This document shows, one piece after another, positions 33,037 to 39,365 of a stretch of 39,365 bases of DNA. The translations under genes and the position numbers were made by a program. The notes below the pieces were generated by a model. That model was not told the origin of the DNA. It did not search any database and saw only the letters and a list, made by a program, of their open reading frames with translations. Each line of letters starts with the position of its first letter. Position 1 is the first letter of the stretch. Source of the stretch: JABAYQ01 sp018608925 (GTDB lineage: Bacteria; Bacteroidota; Bacteroidia; Flavobacteriales; UBA7312); assembly GCA_037625715.1 (NCBI GenBank), contig JASJHQ010000014.1:1-39365 (forward strand). Direction: 5' to 3'.

Positions 33037-34095
33037 TTAGAAGTCAGAATTCGGTCTGCTTCTGTTATGAGTCTTCAAAACATTGGTATTTAACTCCTTA
33101 AATTCTTGTCTTTTTTTGGCAATATCACAAGCCAAATATATGGCTTCTCTAAACGACGACTCGTCGGCTATATTTTTGCCTGCTATATCATAAGCGGTTC
33201 CGTGATCTGGTGAAGTACGAATAAATGATAAGCCAGCACTATAATTAACACCCTGACCAAAAGAAATAGTTTTAAAAGGAATCAATCCTTGATCGTGATA
33301 CATTGCTAAAACGCCATCGAATTTTTTCATTAATGAAGAACCGAAAAAACTGTCCGCAGCATAGGGTCCGAAAGCCAAAATGTTATTTTCTTTTGCTTTT
33401 TCGATAGTCGGAACAATCACTTTTCCCTCTTCCTTGCCCAAAACGCCACTATCTCCGGCATGAGGGTTCAATCCTAAAACGGCTATTTTAGGTTTACGTA
33501 TCCCGAAATCTTGAATTAAACTCTTTTGAAACAATTCTAATTTCTGAAGAATCGATTTTTCGTTTACATTTTCAGCAACTTTTCCTAGAGGGATATGGCT
33601 GGTTACCACTCCAACTTTTAAACTGTCAGTTGTCATTAGCATCAAAACATCTTCCTTCTTTTTATCGGCCAAATATTCGGTATGGCCAGGAAAAGAGAAT
33701 GTGTCGGATTGAATATTTTTTTTGTTAATAGGAGCGGTTACCAAAGCGTCGATGGTATTCTTTACTAATTCTGCAGTCGCTTTTTCTAAGGATATGAAAG
33801 CGTATTTACCTCCATCCTCGTTATTTTCTCCTAAAGCAAGGCTTACATTTTCATTCCAACATTCGAGAACGTTTATTTTTCTAGTCTTTAGCTGATCTAT
33901 GTTCTTAATAGAATGAAAAGACATATTGTCTAACGAAAGGGCTTTTTTGTAATCGTTAATTAGCTTAGTAGAGCCAAATATAATAGGAGTGCATATATCC
34001 AACATTCTATTGTCTTTGAATGTTTTTAAGACTACTTCTAATCCAATTCCGTTAATATCTCCTATTGAGATTCCTATTTTAAGATTTTTTTGCAA
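33037..34095 (-). CDS. pdxA: 4-hydroxythreonine-4-phosphate dehydrogenase
   Basis: A metal-dependent dehydrogenase of pyridoxal 5'-phosphate (vitamin B6) synthesis by the DXP-dependent route, 352 residues. Signatures are ISIGDINGIGLEVVLK near the N-terminus, LVTAPINKKNI, and the three metal-binding histidines in SFPGHTEYLAD, GLNPHAGDSG and AMYHDQGLIPFK. RTSPDHGTAYDIAG near the C-terminus is diagnostic. The gene starts three bases after pepA on the same strand, so the two are co-transcribed. It uses product of the DXP-dependent pathway, and dxs in this window makes DXP, the co-substrate of PLP formation. Confidence 0.95.
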   Translation of the reverse strand: MQKNLKIGISIGDINGIGLEVVLKTFKDNRMLDICTPIIFGSTKLINDYKKALSLDNMSFHSIKNIDQLKTRKINVLECWNENVSLALGENNEDGGKYAFISLEKATAELVKNTIDALVTAPINKKNIQSDTFSFPGHTEYLADKKKEDVLMLMTTDSLKVGVVTSHIPLGKVAENVNEKSILQKLELFQKSLIQDFGIRKPKIAVLGLNPHAGDSGVLGKEEGKVIVPTIEKAKENNILAFGPYAADSFFGSSLMKKFDGVLAMYHDQGLIPFKTISFGQGVNYSAGLSFIRTSPDHGTAYDIAGKNIADESSFREAIYLACDIAKKRQEFKELNTNVLKTHNRSRPNSDF

Positions 34096-34098
34096 AAC

Positions 34099-35505
34099 TT
34101 ATTTTGATTTATTTTTAAGAAAGTCAAATAATATACGCACTCCAACTCCTGTTCCTCCAACGCCTCTGTAGTTAAATGGAGCCATGCAAAAAGCAGGGCC
34201 AGCAATGTCTAAGTGAGTGTATGGGTAATCGGTAAAGTGCTCTAAAAACTTACCTGCCGTTATAGCACCTCCTTCCGGTCCACCTAGGTTTTTTAAATCG
34301 GCAATTGTAGATTTTAAATCGGCACTATATTCGTCCCAAAAAGGAAACTCTGCAATTCTTTCATAGACCTCGTCTCCACTTTGTTTTAGAGCTTCCATGG
34401 TAGTTTCATCATTACCCATAGCAACAATACCTTGCTTGCCAATTGCTCTAGCAGCTGCCCCAGTTAGGGTAGCCAAATCGATAACCAATTCTGGTTTGTA
34501 TTTTTTAGCATAGCTAAGAGCATCGCCAAGAATAAGTCTTCCTTCTGCATCGGTATTTAACACCTCTACGGTTGTTCCGTCGAACATAGTAATTACGTCT
34601 CCAGGAGCGTATGCATTTCCTGACGGACGGTTATCTGTAGCAGGGATTAGAGCAACAACGTGTACGTCTAGTTTTGCTTTCGCAATAGCATACATGGCGC
34701 CTACAACTGCTGCAGAACCACCCATGTCACATTTCATAATGTCCATAGAGTTTGCTGTTGGTTTTAGACTCAAACCTCCGGTATCGTAAACAATTCCTTT
34801 GCCAACTAAAACAATAGGTTTTGTGTTTGTAGCATTTTTAGGCTTCCATTCCACAATAGTAAAGGTAGGAGGGTCGATACTTCCTTTATTTACTGCTAAT
34901 AGTCCGCCCATTTTAAGAGTTTCAATTTTTTTCTTGTGAAGTACTTCTACTTTTAAACCAACTTCTTTAGAAAGCACTTCCATGTCCTTACTATATTGTA
35001 AAGCAGTAAGGTAAGATAGTGGTTCGTTTACTAAATCTCTAGCAATTAAAGTACCTTCTACCATAGCCTGAAGATTTTTTACTTTGTCTTCATTATCACT
35101 AATCAAATTGATTTTTTTAAGGCTGTTGCTTTTGTCTTCTGAGAAGTATTTTAAAAACTGGTAATTGCTTAAGGCTAATCCTTCTGCAAAGTAAAAACCT
35201 AGAGAGCCTGTTTTACACAAATCTAGAATATCAACCGCTTCTATTTTTAAGGAAACGATGGAAGAGTGTAAGGCGTTTGCTCTAAGTCTTGCTTTTTCTT
35301 TGTCTTGCTCTAAAAGTTCTACAAAAACATACTGGTCAAAACGATTGATACAGATGCTTTTTATTTCTTTTTTCACCTCTTTTTCGATGTAGCTTTTTTC
35401 TTCTTTAGAAAAAGAAAAAGCATCGAGTTCTTTGGTGTTATTGATTGCTAAAACAACCGAATTATTTTTGTTTAATTGAGCGCTGTAGAAAATTGTAGAG
35501 TCCAT
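34099..35505 (-). CDS. pepA: M17-family leucyl aminopeptidase
   Basis: A cytosolic metallo-aminopeptidase of 468 residues. The C-terminal catalytic domain carries VGKGIVYDTGGLSLKP (lysine and aspartate ligands), MDIMKCDMGGSAAVVGAM and the M17 signature NTDAEGRLILGDAL, with binuclear zinc ligands among these acidic residues. The N-terminal half is the less conserved macrodomain-like region. It cleaves N-terminal residues, preferring leucine and similar. The start is divergent from mqnC, with a 45-base gap holding both promoters. It leads the pepA-pdxA unit. Confidence 0.92.
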   Translation of the reverse strand: MDSTIFYSAQLNKNNSVVLAINNTKELDAFSFSKEEKSYIEKEVKKEIKSICINRFDQYVFVELLEQDKEKARLRANALHSSIVSLKIEAVDILDLCKTGSLGFYFAEGLALSNYQFLKYFSEDKSNSLKKINLISDNEDKVKNLQAMVEGTLIARDLVNEPLSYLTALQYSKDMEVLSKEVGLKVEVLHKKKIETLKMGGLLAVNKGSIDPPTFTIVEWKPKNATNTKPIVLVGKGIVYDTGGLSLKPTANSMDIMKCDMGGSAAVVGAMYAIAKAKLDVHVVALIPATDNRPSGNAYAPGDVITMFDGTTVEVLNTDAEGRLILGDALSYAKKYKPELVIDLATLTGAAARAIGKQGIVAMGNDETTMEALKQSGDEVYERIAEFPFWDEYSADLKSTIADLKNLGGPEGGAITAGKFLEHFTDYPYTHLDIAGPAFCMAPFNYRGVGGTGVGVRILFDFLKNKSK

Positions 35506-35524
35506 AATTATTGTCGTATTTTTG
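35493..35524 (+). promoter_or_regulatory. Predicted mqnC promoter
   Basis: The -33 TTG at 35493-35495 and -7 TATTTTTG at 35517-35524 are 21 bases apart, matching the Bacteroidota consensus. The -33 element falls within the first codons of pepA on the other strand. The predicted start is near 35529. Confidence 0.65.
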
Positions 35525-35530
35525 TACCTG

Positions 35531-35538
35531 CAAATTTA
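35531..35538 (-). promoter_or_regulatory. Predicted -7 element of pepA
   Basis: TAAATTTG on the minus strand matches TAnnTTTG, 25 bases before ATG 35505. The expected start is near 35526, so the polymerase footprint would overlap that of the mqnC promoter. The -33 element is weak. Confidence 0.5.
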
Positions 35539-35550
35539 AGCTATTTTTAG

Positions 35551-36675
35551 ATGAATACGGACACATTATTACAGAGGGCATCGCAATTCGAATTTTTGAG
35601 TGCCGAAGAAGGGCAATTTCTTTTTGAAAACGCTTCTACAGCAGAGTTAATGCACGTTGCTAATGAGCTAAGAAAGATACAGAAACCAGACGGTTTAGTG
35701 ACTTGGCAAATCGACAGAAATGTAAACACTACTAACGCCTGTATTGCAAACTGCAAATTTTGTAATTTCTTCCGTCCTCCTGGCCACGAAGAAGTGTATG
35801 TAACCACGATTGACCAGTACAAACCTAAGATCGAAGAGACTATTAAATATGGTGGCGATCAGTTGCTATTACAAGGTGGTCATCACCCTAAATTAGGACT
35901 CGAATTTTACACCAATCTATTTAAAGAATTAAAATCTTTATACCCACAAATTAGATTGCACGCCCTAGGGCCACCAGAAGTAGCTCACATTTGCAAACTA
36001 GAAAACAAATCTCACCTAGAAGTATTAGCTGCTCTTAAAGAAGCTGGAATGGATAGCCTTCCGGGAGCAGGTGCAGAAATTCTTAACGATAGAGTAAGAA
36101 GACTTATCTCAAGAGGAAAATGTACCGGTCAAGAATGGCTAGACGTTATGCGAGCTTGCCATCAGCTTGACATTACTACTTCTGCTACCATGATGTTCGG
36201 CCATATAGAAACCTTAGAAGAAAGGTTTGAGCACCTAGTTTGGATAAGAGAAGTACAAGCCGAAAAACCAAAAGAATCAGAAGGGTTTTTAGCATTTATA
36301 CCTTGGCCATTTATGGACGATGGTACTTTACTAAACCGAATAAGAGGAATAAAAAACAATGTGACTAGCGACGAGTACATTCGTATGATTGCTATAAGCA
36401 GAATTATGTTGCCAAACGTTAAAAACATTCAGGCATCGTGGCTAACAGTCGGTAAAGAAACAGCTCAATTATGCCTACATGCTGGTGCCAACGACTTTGG
36501 TTCTATCATGATTGAAGAGAATGTAGTTTCTGCTGCCGGAGCTCCACATAGGTTTACTTATAAAACCATTCAGGAAGCTATAACAGAAGCAGGTTTTGAT
36601 CCTCAACTAAGAAGGCAAGACTATACTTTTAGAGACGTACCTCAAGATATTGAAGAACAAGTAATAGACTACTAA
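35551..36675 (+). CDS. mqnC: Cyclic dehypoxanthinyl futalosine synthase
   Basis: A radical SAM enzyme of the futalosine menaquinone pathway that cyclises dehypoxanthine futalosine, 374 residues. The radical SAM cluster motif C64-x3-C68-x2-C71 (ACIANCKFCNFF) follows NVNTTNAC. Other signatures are QLLLQGGHHPKLGLEFY, DSLPGAGAEILNDRVRR and the C-terminal DFGSIMIEENVVSAAG, all typical of MqnC and close to its relative MqnE; length and EENVV favour MqnC. Its stop overlaps the riboflavin synthase start by one base (TAATG). Its presence implies that menaquinone is made through futalosine, not the classical Men pathway, though the other Mqn genes are elsewhere. Confidence 0.92.
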   Translation: MNTDTLLQRASQFEFLSAEEGQFLFENASTAELMHVANELRKIQKPDGLVTWQIDRNVNTTNACIANCKFCNFFRPPGHEEVYVTTIDQYKPKIEETIKYGGDQLLLQGGHHPKLGLEFYTNLFKELKSLYPQIRLHALGPPEVAHICKLENKSHLEVLAALKEAGMDSLPGAGAEILNDRVRRLISRGKCTGQEWLDVMRACHQLDITTSATMMFGHIETLEERFEHLVWIREVQAEKPKESEGFLAFIPWPFMDDGTLLNRIRGIKNNVTSDEYIRMIAISRIMLPNVKNIQASWLTVGKETAQLCLHAGANDFGSIMIEENVVSAAGAPHRFTYKTIQEAITEAGFDPQLRRQDYTFRDVPQDIEEQVIDY

Positions 36676-37253
36676 TGTTTACAGGAATAATCGAACAAAT
36701 GGGGGAGGTGGTTGCTTTGGTTAAAGAGCAAGACAATTTGCACATTAGCGTAAAAGCGGACTTTACTCACGAGCTTAAAATTGACCAAAGCGTTGCCCAT
36801 AACGGAATCTGCCTGACTGTTGTCGCGATAGACAAAGACGTTTACACGGTTACGGCAATTAAAGAAACTTTGGATAAAACCAATTTAGCAAAACTAGAAA
36901 AAGGACATAAAGTTAATCTGGAAAGATGTATGAAATTGGGCGATCGCCTAGACGGACACATCGTGCAAGGCCATGTCGATCAAACCGCAGTTTGCTCTAA
37001 AATCGGACAAGAAAACGGCTGGCATACCTATACTTTTGAGCACCTATCGTCCGATCATTTTACGGTCGAAAAAGGTTCTGTTTGCGTTAATGGGGTAAGC
37101 CTAACGGTGGTTAATTCCCAAGCCAATAGTTTCTCTGTTGCTATAATCCCCTACACTTATGAGCACACCAATTTCCATTCTTTTAAAGAGGGCGATTTGG
37201 TAAATATAGAGTTCGACATTATTGGAAAGTACATTACAAAAATGAACCGATGA
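36675..37253 (+). CDS. ribE: Riboflavin synthase, alpha subunit
   Basis: Catalyses dismutation of two 6,7-dimethyl-8-ribityllumazine molecules to riboflavin, 192 residues. It shows the two lumazine-binding repeats expected: MFTGIIEQMGEV with NGICLTVV in the first half, and HIVQGHVDQTAV, GSVCVNGVSLTVVNS and PYTYEHTNF in the second. The start MFTGIIE is the classic riboflavin synthase N-terminus. It is translationally coupled to mqnC by TAATG and to the next small gene by ATGA. Confidence 0.95.
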   Translation: MFTGIIEQMGEVVALVKEQDNLHISVKADFTHELKIDQSVAHNGICLTVVAIDKDVYTVTAIKETLDKTNLAKLEKGHKVNLERCMKLGDRLDGHIVQGHVDQTAVCSKIGQENGWHTYTFEHLSSDHFTVEKGSVCVNGVSLTVVNSQANSFSVAIIPYTYEHTNFHSFKEGDLVNIEFDIIGKYITKMNR

Positions 37254-37528
37254 AAAAAGCCTTTCGAATTATTACCTTCTTAGAGGGTGTATCAAACATC
37301 TTACTTATTATAATAGCTGTTCCTTTAAAATATATTTTCGGAATAGAAGCCTTAGTTAAACTTGTAGGAATGCCTCACGGACTTCTGTTTGTTGCCTATT
37401 GCCTTATGGCTATTGCCTTTGCTCTGTTTAGAGTATACAAATGGAACATCGGCATTTTAGCCATAGTCTTACTAGCATCTCTTATCCCTTTCGGAACCTT
37501 CTGGGTAGATAAAAAGTATTTGAGGTAA
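37250..37528 (+). CDS. DUF3817 small membrane protein
   Basis: A 92-residue membrane protein with about three hydrophobic helices matching DUF3817: FLEGVSNILLIIIAVPLKYI, a short loop, then GMPHGLLFVAYCLMAIA and a final helix. The EG, PLKY and GxxHG motifs are the family core. Function is unknown; related domains accompany some transport proteins. The start overlaps the riboflavin synthase stop by four bases. Confidence 0.82.
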   Translation: MKKAFRIITFLEGVSNILLIIIAVPLKYIFGIEALVKLVGMPHGLLFVAYCLMAIAFALFRVYKWNIGILAIVLLASLIPFGTFWVDKKYLR

Positions 37529-37637
37529 GAAGCCTATTTATTGCTTGTAGCGATATTAAAAAATTTATTAATTTAGCAATTCTTAAACCTTTTCAATTGT
37601 TTTAACCGGTTCAACTATGGGCCATAAAACTTAAACA

Positions 37638-38639
37638 ATGAAAAAACATTTACTATTTATTCTAACTCTTTTGTTAGCCTCTAGCGCCATTGCTCAACCA
37701 ACATTAACCTTTGAAAATACCGCCCCCAAAATAGGTGATCAGTTAAGCTCAATTTTCTTAGTAGAAAATTTTGATTTAGCTCATAATGGAGCCAATCAGA
37801 CTTGGGATTTTTCTGCTTTTACTGGAATGAATTTTCAATCGAACTATATTTCACTAGAAAACTCAACGGAATCCATTTTATTTAGTGATGCAAACATTGT
37901 TCTTTCTGGCAATGGAATCGAAGAATCAGCTGAGTTATACTATGCCAGCTCCAATGATGAAATGTCCATAGTTGGTCTTAAGACTAATGGTATACCATCG
38001 ATAATGCTGACTTATACAGATCTAGAACTTCACCTTAAATTCCCTATATCTTACGACGATACTTGTAGTGACTCGTTTAGTGCTGAAGCAGAAAATCATT
38101 TAGGCCAAAATTATGTGCGATCTGGAAATATAGAAATAAAAGCAGATGGTTACGGAACTTTGATTCTTCCTGAAACAACTATTAGCAATGCCCTAAGAAT
38201 TAGAACAATTAAAAATTATAATGACGTAGAATCAGGTGAAATTGCATTTGAATACATCGATACCATTTACAATTGGTATGATGGCATACATAATTTCCCA
38301 TTAGCAACGGCATCTAATATTCAAAGTTTTATTCCCGATTTCGAAGGTCCCGCTGTCTTAAGTTTATCGACCATCTCCTTTATAGATCAACTCGAAACTA
38401 CAACGGCACTAAATAGTATTGAAAAACAAAATCAATTTTCATTCTATCCAAACCCTGCTACTGATTTCATTTACACCAATAAAGCTACAAGAATAGAAAT
38501 TTACGATTTAAGAGGTGCGCTTGTTAAGTCAGAAAACATTACAAACCAAAGGATAGATATTTCCGATTTAAAAAGCGGAATGTATATCGTCAAATCTCCT
38601 GAAACAAACTATTCAGAGAAGTTGATTGTAAATCAATAA
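37638..38639 (+). CDS. T9SS type A sorting domain protein
   Basis: A 333-residue secreted protein with a signal peptide ending near SSAIAQ (20). The main region (about 21-255) is beta-rich, with WDFSAFTGMNFQSNYI and LHLKFPISYDDTC, and matches no named family that I can recognise; it resembles generic extracellular domains seen beside T9SS sorting domains in Bacteroidota. The sorting domain starts at FYPNPATDFIYT (about 269) and ends SEKLIVNQ. A 109-base gap precedes it with no consensus promoter. It is followed by a DUF3857 protein on the same strand. Confidence 0.8.
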   Translation: MKKHLLFILTLLLASSAIAQPTLTFENTAPKIGDQLSSIFLVENFDLAHNGANQTWDFSAFTGMNFQSNYISLENSTESILFSDANIVLSGNGIEESAELYYASSNDEMSIVGLKTNGIPSIMLTYTDLELHLKFPISYDDTCSDSFSAEAENHLGQNYVRSGNIEIKADGYGTLILPETTISNALRIRTIKNYNDVESGEIAFEYIDTIYNWYDGIHNFPLATASNIQSFIPDFEGPAVLSLSTISFIDQLETTTALNSIEKQNQFSFYPNPATDFIYTNKATRIEIYDLRGALVKSENITNQRIDISDLKSGMYIVKSPETNYSEKLIVNQ

Positions 38640-38719
38640 ATTATTTAGAGAAGGTAAAAGCAATCAGGAGTTTTAAAAAATAATATACAATCAAGTTTAA
38701 TCAATCATAGTTCAGACAT

Positions 38720-39365
38720 ATGAAATACACACTTTTTATTGCGCCACTTCTTTTAGTCGTTCAATTTTTACAAGCCCAGGACTTTAACATAACTAAAGTA
38801 CCTGATTGGGTTAAGCCTGTTGAAATGCCAACAGATTCAGAACTTTCGAAATACGACATTTCATCAGGATATTATGCAATTATAGATGACAACCAATTTA
38901 ACCTTGCGAACTTTGAAGTATTTAAACGCACTGTTTTAAATGTTCTGTCATATAGCGGCATTACCAATGCGTCACAACTATCGGTTACTCTTGACACCTC
39001 TTATCGCCAATTAAATATACATTACCTATATGTATGGCGAGATGGGAAAAAGATAGATAGAACCAATGATTTGAGTTTCGAAATTGTTCATAATGAATTC
39101 ATGCTCAATCAAGGAATTTATTCGGGACAAATAACTGCTTATGACATATTAGATGATATTAGAAAAGGAGACCTAATAGAGTTCGCCTATTCACTAAATG
39201 GACAGAATCCAATTTTTGAAAATGAGAATTACTTAATACTTCCTCTTGAGACAACAAACCATATTGATCTTTTATCATATAAAATAATTTACCCTAAGGA
39301 AAGCGATTATACCATAGAGTTTTCAGAACCAGATTATGTTGCTTATTTGGATACAATTATTAACA
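38720..39365 (+). CDS. DUF3857 transglutaminase-type protein (3' truncated)
   Basis: An open frame runs from ATG 38720 to the window edge (215 codons plus one base). The signal peptide (MKYTLFIAPLLLVVQFLQAQ) predicts export. From about residue 85 the sequence fits DUF3857: SYRQLNIHYLYVWRDGKKID, IVHNEFMLNQGIYSGQITAY and DDIRKGDLIEFAYSLNGQNP. DUF3857 usually precedes a transglutaminase-like domain in Bacteroidota exported proteins; that domain would lie outside the window. It is 80 bases downstream of the T9SS gene. Function is unknown. Confidence 0.8.
   Translation, partial: MKYTLFIAPLLLVVQFLQAQDFNITKVPDWVKPVEMPTDSELSKYDISSGYYAIIDDNQFNLANFEVFKRTVLNVLSYSGITNASQLSVTLDTSYRQLNIHYLYVWRDGKKIDRTNDLSFEIVHNEFMLNQGIYSGQITAYDILDDIRKGDLIEFAYSLNGQNPIFENENYLILPLETTNHIDLLSYKIIYPKESDYTIEFSEPDYVAYLDTIIN

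Noticed and set aside
1..39365. CRISPR array, tRNA, rRNA, insertion sequence or prophage
   Set aside because: Intergenic gaps are at most 125 bases, no regularly spaced repeats or clover-leaf sequences were seen, and no transposase or phage protein is encoded.

Overview
The window is AT-rich chromosomal DNA from a member of the Bacteroidota, most likely Flavobacteriia-like. The evidence is four complete secreted proteins (plus one fragment) ending in type IX secretion (T9SS) C-terminal sorting domains, a RemB/Wzi-type outer-membrane barrel, promoters matching the Bacteroidota -7 element TAnnTTTG instead of a TATAAT box, and gene orders familiar from that phylum (asnS-rpoN; DUF177-rpmF-plsX-fabH-accB-accC). 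Genus and species cannot be assigned from sequence alone. There is no rRNA, tRNA, CRISPR array, insertion sequence or phage gene, and no gene-free stretch over 300 bases; the longest gap is 125 bases, between asnS and the tetR-type gene.

Layout. (1) 1-8572 is a cell-surface/glycan region: the tail of a T9SS protein, GDP-mannose 4,6-dehydratase, a WecA/MraY-type sugar-phosphate transferase, a Wzi/RemB-like barrel, a large PNGase F-like T9SS protein carrying a LamG insert, a strong terminator, and a GT4 glycosyltransferase. (2) 8622-15090 is a compact seven-gene operon: cohesin-like T9SS protein, CotH-family kinase with lamin-tail and T9SS domains, lipoprotein, VTC-type polyphosphate polymerase-like enzyme, DUF4956 membrane protein, DUF2490 barrel and rhomboid protease. 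This is the best candidate for an incompletely described system. (3) 15078-19708, minus strand: asnS, rpoN, a degenerate PAP2-like membrane protein, a DUF2061 protein and an outer-membrane barrel. (4) 19834-26256, plus strand: TetR-type regulator, TolC, adaptor and RND permease, preceded by a palindrome that overlaps the predicted promoter. (5) dxs, ending in a 15-bp-stem bidirectional terminator. (6) 28323-35505, minus strand: pepA-pdxA, then DUF177-rpmF-plsX-fabH-accB-accC, which joins ribosomal protein L32 to fatty-acid and phospholipid initiation. (7) 35551-37528, plus strand: mqnC (futalosine menaquinone pathway), riboflavin synthase and a DUF3817 protein. (8) A T9SS protein and the start of a DUF3857 (transglutaminase-type) protein cut by the window edge.

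How the genes may work together. The housekeeping genes are ordinary. In the seven-gene operon, the products would occupy the cytoplasm (VTC), inner membrane (DUF4956, rhomboid), an envelope lipoprotein, the outer membrane (DUF2490) and the cell surface (CotH and the cohesin-like protein). That suggests an envelope-spanning phosphate-polymer or protein-phosphorylation apparatus. This is inference from gene content and spacing, not a demonstrated function.
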